A program made the translations under genes and the position numbers. 64,000 nt of DNA from Periconia sp. R9002 (lineage: Eukaryota > Ascomycota > Dothideomycetes > Pleosporales > Periconiaceae): positions 186,001-250,000 of the forward strand of contig JAMAHW010000035.1 of assembly GCA_023627715.1 (NCBI GenBank), written 5' to 3'. This document shows, in pieces, positions 22,038 through 30,725 of this stretch (positions are counted from its first letter, which is position 1; every line of letters begins with the position of its first letter). The notes below the pieces were generated by a model, which saw only the letters and a list, made by a program, of their open reading frames with translations, was not told the origin of the DNA and did no database searches.

Positions 22038-22458
22038 AGGTGATGCACAAGTATGCTAAGGACATCATACGATCGCTAGCAGTTATAGTGGTGTCAGTAT
22101 GAAGAGAAATGAGATTACGAAACGGCCCCAAAATGTGTTCACAAATTCTGAGGTGAATGGTAGCGAAGAGCGTAGCGCGCGCAAAGCGCCTATGTCAAGC
22201 ACGAAGCCGTGCCGCAATGCTGCGTGCAGATCTCTGGATACAAAGCCTCGTGCTTCTGAAGGAGCTGCATGCATAGCTATGTTGACCCCGGCTCTTCACT
22301 GTTGTTTGCTCGCTTAGCCAGGATCAATGCAGTCAGCAAGTACAATCACTAGTATCAATTAATCGTTACGTCAGATTCATCGATAGGACGCCTGAACCAT
22401 CACCCGCTTTAGACACGTCATCTTCCATCTTCGCCCCAAGGTCAATTATTCACACAAA
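22038..22458. other. intergenic
   Basis: Promoter of the GNAT gene and 3' flank of the lipase. Nothing else seen. Confidence 0.4.
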
Positions 22459-23240
22459 ATGAGCCTCAAGTGTGTCCTCACGCTCATAGCATCATTCTGC
22501 TTTACACTGGCATCATGCGAGCAGCAGATCCTTAGCGCGCAACCCCTCCTCCGCAATGCTACCTTGAAAGATGCGGATGATATCGCCAACGTCATAGATG
22601 CTGCATTCTCACCTACTCATGGCTGGGACTATATGTATCCATTCAGCAAAAGATACCCCAAGGAGCATCACCGCTGTTTACGTTATGGCGTTAAGCAAGC
22701 GCTGGCCGGGGAATCCTACCATACTCAAGTGATTGAGGCATCCGCGGAGAGCAATTTGACCGTAGCGGCTGTAGCCATCTGGCGTCAGGAAAATTCTGAA
22801 AGTGGAATGTTTCTTCATCAAATTTTTAGTGAGAAGAATTGTTCCAACAAAGTTTTCTGCTGTGCGCTGACTTTACTCAAGAGGAATGCGAGCACAGAGA
22901 CCTGAACATCACCCGGGCGGTTGATTGGATGCGTAAATTCACTGTTATGAAACGCAAGTTCGTCGATGAGCCTTTTGGTTTCAATCAGCTGTATCTCGAC
23001 ACTCTGTGTACGCATCCGGACTATCAACTACACGGAGCTGCGACAAGACTAGTGAGCCAGGGCATTGAATACGGCAGGAAGGAAGGGGTCAATGTCACGT
23101 TGATCGCGTTGCCTAGTGCCGCAGGTTTTTATATTCATATTGGATTTGAATCGATTCGGAATGTCAGCATCTCTTCTCTCGATGAAGATGACTATTTCAG
23201 GTATAATGTGATGGCTTACAACTTCACTTCTGCAGGATAA
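22459..23240 (+). CDS. GNAT acetyltransferase with signal peptide
   Basis: GCN5-related N-acetyltransferase of 242 aa. Exons are 22459-22828 and 22882-23240; the 53-nt intron (GTGAGA..GCTGAC..CAAG) restores one frame across what otherwise looks like a frameshift. The acetyltransferase fold begins at LLRNATLKDADDIANVIDAA. It includes LYLDTLCTHPDYQLHGAATR, where the acetyl-CoA loop normally reads Q/R-x-x-G-x-G/A, and ends in the beta strands ALPSAAGFYIHIGFE. Unusually, the only good start (ATG 22459) begins a clear secretory signal (MSLKCVLTLIASFCFTLASC). The chain also carries several sequons (NAT, NLT, NIT, NVT, NVS, NFT). Most fungal GNATs are cytosolic, so this one may act in the secretory pathway or outside the cell. 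Confidence 0.85.
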
Positions 23241-24415
23241 GGTACCGGTGCGGCTTCTTCCAATTATCTGGAGAGATGCACATCATGTATTTTCTTTAGA
23301 TATCATCTATCTTTACATGGTTTTGTGTATGCGAACATTCACATCTCGTGTCAGAAAGGGAATGACATGCTCGATAGCTGCGCAGGTATGTACCGGACCC
23401 GTTGGGTTCAATATTTTGATAAAAACCTGAATCAGCCAGATCTATCCGACTACAAGTATATATCGTAGCAATTAGATCTGGAATGCCGGAAATGTCGGAC
23501 ATGTCGGAAGCCGAATTCATTGAAGAGCCAACTCCCCAAAGTGCTAAAGACAGAAAACCACCGAAAACAACCCCGAGAATTGGCCTCTTCGCGTTTGGGG
23601 TTTGCCAACTGCGACGTTTGACACTTCTGGCTTCGCTGTAGCGCCTTGGCACGGCGATGGACTCAATCATACCTTTTCTTTCATCTGAAGAAATAATGGA
23701 AGAAGAACTGGCACGACGAATAAAAACTATGAAAACCGTGTCAGCTTGCTTCGCCGGGTCATCAATGTGCGATGTATTCCCCGAGCTACAATCAATGGAT
23801 ATGTACATGGGAATATGTAAACAGTATTGTTTGTGAAAATTTTACCCCAGATACTTGCATAACTTTGAATACCCCGCGTCATTCGATAGAAGGACGTCTC
23901 AATATGCATATATTTGACAAGTCCGATGGGACAAGGAACGAAAGCATAGCGCATTACACTGTACGACCGAAAGTGGTAACACGAGTATATATATCACCGG
24001 ATGTGGTTTAGCGGAAGCACCTCGGATACTAGGGTGACCGATGAATAGTTGAACGTTCTAACACATTTGAAACGACATAGAATCTTCACTCAAGAAAAAA
24101 AGATTGATCTTGTTTGGTTTAGTCAGATGGGTTTCTTATTCGACTCTGCATACTTTCAACAATGGATCTCCCTACTTGTAAATCAATACCGTTGGATGCT
24201 ATAGTACATGCATGTTTGCTTGAAGTAGTGATACGAAACAGGTAGGGCAGCGGCTTTATCTCGCAGATTCTTGGGGCATTGGCATACCATCAGGCTGAAA
24301 AAGATAAAATTGACGATATTCCGCAGAAAAAAATAATTCGAAATTCGCAAGCCCAACGTTCCTCGTGTTTTCATTCAATTCTATTCCTCTTCTTTTTATC
24401 ATTATTTGGTTCAAA
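23241..24415. other. intergenic, 1.2 kb
   Basis: Contains a 170-codon ATG frame on the minus strand (23296-23808) with one hydrophobic segment (LGVVFGGFLSLALWGVG) and no recognised family; I do not accept it as a gene. AT-rich from 24000 on, with a CT-rich leader before 24416. Confidence 0.4.
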
Positions 24416-24994
24416 ATGCTCTGGAAGCAATTGTTCGCCATCGCCGCTGTCTTGGTTTCACCCGCCTATTCAGCGCCCCAGCTCAAAAATGCGGCAGGGA
24501 AAAAAGTACCTTCGTCTCAAGCACTCACCTGCAACGATGGAGTCTGTTGCGACCAATTTGGTGGCTGCGTTTTCCAGAAAGGTAAATACATTTCTAGTTT
24601 TATCCAGCGTACTCCGGACCGGGCTGCATGTTCCTGCTATTCCACGTTACACGTGTCCATTGTAATAGCCAAAGATTGCTAACATCTGCATATGTATAGA
24701 TCTTGGAGATTTGGGCGACCGTGTCGTGAACAAGCGTGCTCCAGTCCCGCAGCTTAGAAATGCTCAGGGCAAGAAGGTTCCTTCGGCACAAGCACTTACT
24801 TGCAACGACGGTGTTTGCTGTGACGAGTCTGGTGGTTGTATTTTTCAAAACGGTCAGTCTACATCGTATCCCATACAGTGCAGTGTTTCCTGAAAGCCAG
24901 TTGAGGATTGTGAAAGCTGGGTGGATATCTGGTATAATAAATTGCTGACTTCGTTACAGATCTTGGAGATCTTTCGGATCGCGTGGTAAACTAA
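24416..24994 (+). CDS. Kex2-type precursor with two duplicated four-cysteine peptides
   Basis: Secreted peptide precursor of 117 aa in three exons: 24416-24581, 24700-24852 and 24960-24994. Introns of 118 and 107 nt are both phase 1, with GT/AG ends and CTAAC/CTGAC branch sites. Residues 1-19 form a signal peptide. Then come two near-identical modules separated by Lys-Arg (67-68), the usual Kex2 site. Each module runs PQLxNAxGKKVPSxQALTCN, DGVCCDxxGGCxFQ, then DLGDLxDRVVN. Cysteines are at 39, 44, 45, 51 and 90, 95, 96, 102. Each DLGDL tail lies in the following exon, so the duplicated unit is an intron plus a symmetric exon. Both products would begin with Ala-Pro and end in RVVN. No known family is recognised. 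A secreted effector, antimicrobial or signalling peptide is inference. Confidence 0.85.
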
Positions 24995-25396
24995 ATATGA
25001 CCGAACAGGATTGGAGATGAAAATGAAATGCAGAGACAGAAGACGGTGGACAACGTTTGATGAAACTGGAAAAGAATTTGCAAATAGGGCAGGCACGTGG
25101 AGTTTATTCTGGGTGATAACTTAGATACGACGATGGAATCTTGCATTTGCTTGCATTCGCCGTGAACTACATCTGTATAGAGCGTACAAATCCCACAGCT
25201 GCATATGGGTCTATGACAATAGTTTATTCCCTTTTGATATGTCAGAAAGATCCGAAGGTGTACAATCAGTAGAACGGTTACGGTGCCATTCTTTCCGGAC
25301 GGTGTTGGGGCTTGCTGATGCTTTTAAATGATGTCTGAGCTATACGGAGTGTGAAGAAAGATGTTGTAGTGGAAATTCAGAGAGATAGAGTGTGAA
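24995..25396. other. intergenic
   Basis: 3' flank of the peptide precursor. No gene seen. Confidence 0.4.
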
Positions 25397-25870
25397 TTAG
25401 ATCTTGGAAATAGGCACATTGAAGGGGAGGTTCGTAGTGTAGGCATCGACGGCGGAGATTTCGTCGAGAATCGTGCGGTCGCTCGTGCGGAAGCTAGCTC
25501 GACAGCAGACGAGTGCGTCTGACGCATGGTTCACCATCAAGGTGCCATGTTACCAGAAGGACGAGGATCCCGTTGGGAGACATCGTCTTGTTGATCTGGA
25601 CATTGTTAGTTGAGTGACTGATAGTGTCTAGAAGCTGCAATGAGTGACCCTTACGAGATGCATGTATTTCCCACTGGTATGCCGTTGATAACGAGACCGT
25701 TTCTATTCTGGCTCTAGCTGGGAACTGAAATCGCGCGGCGGCAGAAGCAGCAAAGAGCGCCGTGGGTGTGAACTTGAAGCCAAATGTATTGGAACCAGTT
25801 TGGAATAGCCAAGAGATGCAAAGTCTTGGACAAAGAGCCTAGTGTGACGAGGCTGCGGAAAACGAGCTTG
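25397..25870 (-). pseudogene. unidentified gene remnant with frameshift
   Basis: On the minus strand, strongly protein-like sequence ends at a TAA (25397-25399): DRTILDEISAVDAYTTNLPF then NVPISKI, preceded by LMVNHASDALVCCRASF. Upstream, another frame reads TFGFKFTPTALFAASAAARF, then AYQWEIHA. After an intron-like gap (GTAAGG..CTAAC..CCAG, about 25600-25660) it continues DPRPSGNMA. The two parts lie in different frames. Removing the discontinuity at the GCACCTTGATGG stretch (near 25540) would join GNMA to LMVNHAS, so one base appears to be lost. An in-frame stop lies further upstream and no start is visible. The family is not recognised. Confidence 0.4.
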
Positions 25871-26983
25871 TGCGGCTAGCCAGTGGGTATGTACCCTCCT
25901 CCATCCCATTCTTGATTTTATGTGGGCAACTGGCGTACGGCGGCTGGCAATGGGCGCTTCAACCGACAAGAGTAAGACTCGATCCATCAACCCTACCCGA
26001 ACGTTCGCAGGCTATGTCATTCGCCGCGACGGAGATACATCGGTCGAGCAAGGGATTCCTTTCGGTGACGCTATTCAGGGACCTGTGGTAGATCTTAGAT
26101 TAGCTGTGTACCCGATCAACAAGCAACTGTACCAACATTGATCAATTGACAGTTAAAGTCGATGGCACGAACTGGGTGGATGCAATGGTAGATGATCATG
26201 AAACCTCATGATGTCGTGTCGTAAGCGCGATTGATACCGAAGCGTTGGGTTCAATTTGGGCGTCATAGACGTAGGGTGGGGAATATGTATCTCCAGTGAG
26301 CGACAACATGTAGGTTCTCAGGTCAGGTGTGTTCCGAAAATTCCGAGCTCACTTCGAGCTAGTTCCGATTGGATACAGGCGCTGATGTTCCTGTGAGGAG
26401 CACTGAGTATGTCAGAACGACACCTGGGATCAAAGCATGTAGAATTGACGTCTACTACCCATGTATTATTCATGTTTGGTTGTGTGGTTCATGCCACCCG
26501 GTGACCAGTCTTGTGAAAATGAATTTTCCTGCTATTTACTGCATGTGGTGTACATGTGCATGATGAGGTTTACATGCTAATGTGACTGGCAATTGAAAGC
26601 ACCTATAACGAAAGATAGTAGTGCAGATGGAGCGATGATCTGTGGTTGGACCATGAAATACTGATGTTCCATTTTTCTGCACCAATCAAATGCTTTGGGT
26701 ATTAAATGTGCGCGGGACTTCATACTGCATACCCCATGACTGGGCTTCCAACAATCATACTCATTTCACTCAATCAAAATCATTTTTTTGTGACAAGGCA
26801 CTGTCCTGGCGGCGACACCTGGGTCATGACATATAAGTATAAACACTCCACCCGCCCATGCCTGTGATGAGCAGACATCAGTCACAGCAAACCTCTGAAC
26901 AGTCACGCAAAACAACTATCGAGAAACACCCACGCAGCCTCCAGCAAATTGTCACAACCAATACCAGGCCTTCTACATACAAA
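25871..26983. other. intergenic
   Basis: A short protein-like plus-strand frame (25980-26141, containing RTFAGYVIRRDGD) may be another relic. TATA-like TATAAGTATAAA lies near 26830, upstream of the next gene. Nothing else supported. Confidence 0.4.
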
Positions 26984-27518
26984 ATGCAAATAACAACTTA
27001 CGTTCTCGCGGTTCTCTTTTCAGCGGCCACGCCTCTCGCTGCACCCGTCAACAATTTAACAACGACGCAACTTACTTCTAACGAGTCTTTCGTGCGAAGG
27101 GATGGGCCTCACCCCCCTGGCGACACGCCGGTTAAAATTGATGAGCTTGCCAGCTTGACCTGCATGGTGAGTTTTAATGTCACATTTATTATTTCCAGCA
27201 TGAAGAATTGACCGAGTGGACTAGAGAACATGTTGGCGTAGCATACTTCCCGAAATTGAGACGGTGAATCAAAATGAGTTTTGTCATGACCTTCGCTTTC
27301 CTTATGCATACAAACTTTATCACAAAGTTAAGCCATGTATGAAAAAGGCTTGCAACTATGAAAAGAATCCGGACGAAATCATTTATGATTGGGAAAGTCA
27401 CTTTTGTAGGTTCTGTGGTCATCTTCCCAAGACAGCTTCAATACCGTGCGAAGGATTGAAATGGGACGGGGATCGAGATACCGCGAAAAGGGAATCTGGA
27501 ATGCCCAAAAGCTACTGA
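26984..27518 (+). CDS. secreted cysteine-rich protein with Arg-Arg pro-peptide site
   Basis: Proposed exons are 26984-27166 and 27225-27518 (158 aa). Residues 1-20 are a signal peptide (MQITTYVLAVLFSAATPLAA). A short Asn/Thr-rich segment ends in Arg-Arg (38-39), a likely Kex2 site. The mature part carries eight cysteines in this model, with FCHDLRFPYAY, PCMKKACNYEK, HFCRFCGHLP and IPCEGLKWDGD contexts. The donor GTGAGT at 27167 is strong. The acceptor is less certain: CTAG at 27221-27224 keeps the long second frame open, whereas the closer TTTCCAG (ending 27198) leads to an early stop. Family unknown; effector-like by inference. Confidence 0.6.
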
Positions 27519-28167
27519 TATGTGCGTAAAATTATACTTTTTGCGGGTGGCTGAGGTATCGTGGAGCACTGTCTGCTCGTTGTGTCCAGGAAGGAAAGTG
27601 CAGTCTGGGACATGACGCTGAGTGGCCTTTACCTTTTACTCAAAACAGAAATACATAGATTGTGACTCAGAGTTGAATGTTCTGGAAAGTGCTGGCTGGT
27701 GGTGAGTCACAACCCTTGGCGCGCGCGCGTCCTATGTAAACACGTCGCTCGAAGCCTTACACCCTCTCTCTTCACATCGCGTGTTTACTGCCTACCAGCT
27801 GATTTTCACTGCACTCTGCTTCCCGCTGCTCTCTTGCTGCTCGTCTGCTCTTCTGCTGCTCTTCTGCTTTCTGCTCTCCTGCTTCCAGCTTCTTCTTGCC
27901 GCCTCTTATCGCCGCCTCTCCTCGCGGCCTCTTCTTGTCGCCCTTTACCTCCGTCTCTCACCTCCCTTCCCTCCCCTTCCCCCCCTCTTCCCTTCTTCCT
28001 TGCTTTTCCTTTGCTTTTCTGGTTTTTCGGTTTTGTTTTTTTCGGTTTCGGTTTGCTTTTTCGGTTTCGGTTTTTTCGGGTTTTTTTTTTCGGTTTTCTT
28101 TTCGGTTTCTTTTGGGTTTTTTTTCGGGTTTTTTTTCTTGGATTCTCTCGGTTTATCTTCTTTCGCA
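27519..28167. other. upstream region with pyrimidine-rich low complexity
   Basis: From about 27780 the plus strand is CT-rich (clusters of CTGCT and CCTC). From 28010 to 28155 it becomes a T-rich run with repeated CGGTTT/TTTTCGG units, running up to the ATG of the acyltransferase. Long open frames here come from base composition. Confidence 0.6.
28013..28155. repeat. TTTTCGG-type simple repeat tract
   Basis: Imperfect short tandem units of the form T(3-8)CGG(G), about 12-14 copies, on the plus strand immediately upstream of the DHHC-type gene. It is probably within the 5' UTR or promoter. Confidence 0.75.
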
Positions 28168-29277
28168 ATGTTTCTTGCCACTACTCACGCGATCGACGAG
28201 AACGTCACGCCTCTCCCTTCGGAAAGGAAGACATTCTCAGAGCTTGCGCGGAAGGTGCTTAAAACGTTCGGAAAGTTTATTTACCGGATTATCTTTCCTT
28301 TGCTGCTTCTTCTGGATGCAGCATTGCCAGCCTACGCGATTGGTGGACCGCTTATGCGTAAGTCATCACCGCATCAGTGTTGAGCAAGAAATTTAACAAG
28401 TGCAATAGAATATCTGCTTGAACCGCCCTCCAAAGTCGACATGCCGTCTGGTGATTTCAATTTGGAGCCACAAACCGGCACTACGATTTCGATTGCGGTG
28501 ATTTTCGGGATACTGTGGCTTTTATGGACGGTGCCTCTCGGATATTGCTTATGGTCGTATTTCTGGGTCGCTCGGCGGTGGAAGCCAGTTTCGACGTCAC
28601 TGCCCAACAAGCAAGTCGGCGGAAAAACTGGTGAGCCACGGTTATGCTATCGGTGCAACATCTTCATGCCTGCCCGAACCTATCACGATCCGGTGATGGA
28701 TAAATGCTTACCCCACTTCGACCACTTTTGTCCATGGTGGTCCGGGGGAGTCTGGATCCATAACCTCAAGGCCTACCTGCTGTTCCTTTTGTTCCTACCT
28801 CCATATCAAGCATTCGTTTTCGGAGTTGGTATGTGGGTTGCGGCCGATAAGGACAGACGAAGCCATGATAAGATACTGATGGGAACTGGCATCGTGTGTG
28901 GATTTGCATTGTTGCTGTCGAGTATTATCACGCTCGAAATGTGGGTTCGCCTCGGATTTTCGAACCTTCTTGCTTCTGAAAACAACGGTTGTTTCCTGGT
29001 GGATGATGATGGAGTTCCGCAAGAGACAAAGGATCCGTATGATCAAGGATGGAGGTAGAACCTCTATGCTGTCTTCGGACCTGTATGGTCTTGGCCCTTT
29101 TTCTGGACTACTACTCCCCTCATGCATGCCGCAGATGGCTATTTGAATTCACGACAAGAAGATATCGAGATCCGACCGCTGGATTTCACCTCCCGTAGAC
29201 AACTCGGTTCGAGCACTGGATACGAGGAGCGAGCTCAGGGACATAGTTCCCTTCACCGTCGGACGACCTCGTCATAA
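28168..29277 (+). pseudogene. DHHC-type palmitoyltransferase (PFA5-like) with in-frame TAG
   Basis: Protein S-acyltransferase of endomembranes. Exons are 28168-28357 and 28409 onward; the intron starts GTAAGT and ends ATAG. Helices are at about residues 39-58, 89-113, 186-208 and 220-240. The cysteine-rich domain reads C143-x2-C146, then PARTYHDP, C163 and FDHFCPWW, so the catalytic tetrad is Asp-His-Phe-Cys (168-171). A TAG at 29056-29058 stops the frame after DPYDQGWR at 279 aa. The same frame continues open for 72 codons with NLYAVFGPVWSWPFFWTTTP, the kind of sequence expected after this motif in homologues. I read this as a nonsense mutation (for example CAG to TAG), a base error, or an allele. 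If the stop is real, the product lacks its C-terminal tail but keeps the catalytic domain. Confidence 0.7.
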
Positions 29278-29299
29278 CTTCTTCCCGCCTTTTTTGCTA

Positions 29300-29518
29300 C
29301 ATGTCACAGTAGTTTCTCATTTCTCGACTCACGATTGGGATGGATCGTTGTACAAAGACCCGGTTTGTTCAAAAGCGCCTCCTAGCTAAGGACTTACTAG
29401 GCACGGTTGCATGTCACAGCAGCCTGTCACAAATCCCCCCACGATTGGGATGGATCGTGGTTAAATAAAGACCTGGTTCGTTCAACAGCACCTCCCAGTT
29501 AAGGACCTACCGGGCATG
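29300..29518 (+). repeat. two direct copies of a ~109-bp repeat
   Basis: Copy 1 (29300-29408) and copy 2 (29410-29518) share CATGTCACAG, CACGATTGGGATGGATCGT, AAAGACC(C/T)GGTT(T/C)GTTCAA, GCACCTCC/GCGCCTCC, TTAAGGACCTACC-type sequence and a GGCA ending. They differ mainly at single bases. No coding frame is visible. Confidence 0.75.
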
Positions 29519-29634
29519 GCAAAGCGAGTTGGAGCTGTGGGGTACCGTACGCGGACAGCACTTCAGCCTTAGGCACTCTTTGCTATTACGACTTCGATGG
29601 TACCGATTATGAGTCGATTTGGGTCGATGATGAT

Positions 29635-29770
29635 GGATTGGTTCGAGTCGATGTGTGTCGAGGACGATGGATTGGTTTGAGTCGATGTGTGTCGAGGGTA
29701 ACGGGTCGGTCGAGTCGATGCGGGTCGAGGATAACGGGTCGGTCGAGTCGGTGTGTGTTGAGGGTGATGG
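29635..29770 (+). repeat. 33-34 bp minisatellite, four copies
   Basis: Head-to-tail units start at 29635, 29669, 29703 and 29736, each of the form GG(A/G)T(T/C)GGT(T)CGAGTCGATG followed by TGTGTCGAGG. A degenerate fifth start follows at 29769. The units are contiguous with no spacers. A protein-like frame (WIDWSRHLLFDGQ) begins in the last unit. Confidence 0.8.
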
Positions 29771-29807
29771 ATTGATTGGAGTCGGCATTTGTTGTTTGAT
29801 GGACAAG

Positions 29808-30330
29808 GTAAGTATGACCCCCTTCTTTCTGCTGACATTAAATTAGTTATGAACGTTCTCGAGCACGCCGCAACGCCGATTTCGATGTATTGGCCAATGG
29901 GCCGGGTAAGTATAGTCCCCCTTTTTTTACGCTAACTTTTCTAGGTTCCCGACGAGCGGCTTTGCGATGTGTGTGGGGGGTGGGGTGGGGTAAGTGCAGT
30001 CCATCTTTCACTATCCTGTGCATGTTTGCTAACTTGCTGATTATTTGCAATGGGCGCCCGGCAAGGCTCCGTATTGAGCCTTGTTGGGTTTGCCCGTTGC
30101 AAGTACTCAAGTGTATCCGAATTGTTTACGATCGAGCGATTATATTGTTGGCTCTTAGGGGGGGGGTGGGGGGGTAAGTGAAACATCGTTTTTTTCATGA
30201 GTCTCAGCTAACTGCACATCCGCTTGCCAACTTATCCAAACCTTTGTGAGTGAACAACCATCTGGTGCTCGTGTTCAGGGGAGGTAAGTGAAAGCCGATG
30301 GCATGTTTTGCAGGCCGTGAGTGAGACGCT
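29808..30330 (+). other. serial intron-like units with gene relic
   Basis: GTAAGT donor-like sites occur at 29808, 29906, 29990, 30174 and 30284. Most are followed by a pyrimidine tract and a CTGAC or CTAAC branch-like site. The first two define perfect 39-nt introns (29808-29846 and 29906-29944). Splicing them keeps one open frame, ending VMNVLEHAATPISMYWPMGR then VPDERLCDVCGG, with a C-x2-C pair. G-rich runs (GGGGGGTGGGG) precede the third and fourth sites. The family of the peptide is not recognised, and no complete gene can be built. Confidence 0.4.
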
Positions 30331-30725
30331 TCTGTTACTCTTTGTTGCAATTTTGTTAACCTTGCGTGTACACTACAACTTGGTATGCCTGAACGGGACT
30401 CAAAAATGCTTTGAAGGAAGGAAATCAATTGGTTTCGGAGATCGACTTTGCACAAGAGACACATCTGTCTCTGTCGATCGCGAGTCAGTTTGTTTTGCAT
30501 TTTCTTGTACAGTTCACAGCATGACCACTCATACTTATGATGGCTACTTGTCACTGGTTGAGAAGTCTCAATTGAGTAAAGCTTCATGCAAATGGGAATA
30601 AAAATCAATGCGCAATTTTCATTATGAAAAATTTACATGAAATCTGATGGCTCATGTCTCAACCCCTCCCACCAGCCACATTCGCACTCCACCTATGATC
30701 ACTGTCAGTCCCTTTGCAGCATCCG

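Larger units (their letters stand above)
29278..30725. other. gene-poor repeat region
   Basis: Between the DHHC-type gene and the MDR reductase. It holds the direct repeat, the minisatellite and the intron-like series listed separately; 30330-30725 shows nothing supported. Confidence 0.5.

Noticed and set aside
22829..22881. Frameshift in the GNAT gene
   Set aside because: A 53-nt intron with GTGAGA donor, CTGAC branch site and AAG acceptor restores the frame exactly.
23296..23808. 170-codon minus-strand ORF with one hydrophobic segment
   Set aside because: No signal peptide, no family resemblance and no splice context; length alone is not enough.
27699..28396. Long overlapping ORFs on both strands in the pyrimidine-rich tract
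   Set aside because: Open frames are explained by low-complexity composition (Leu/Ser/Phe-rich on plus, Lys/Arg-rich on minus).
29635..29770. CRISPR-like 33-34 bp repeats
   Set aside because: Units are contiguous without spacers, and the genome is eukaryotic; this is a minisatellite.
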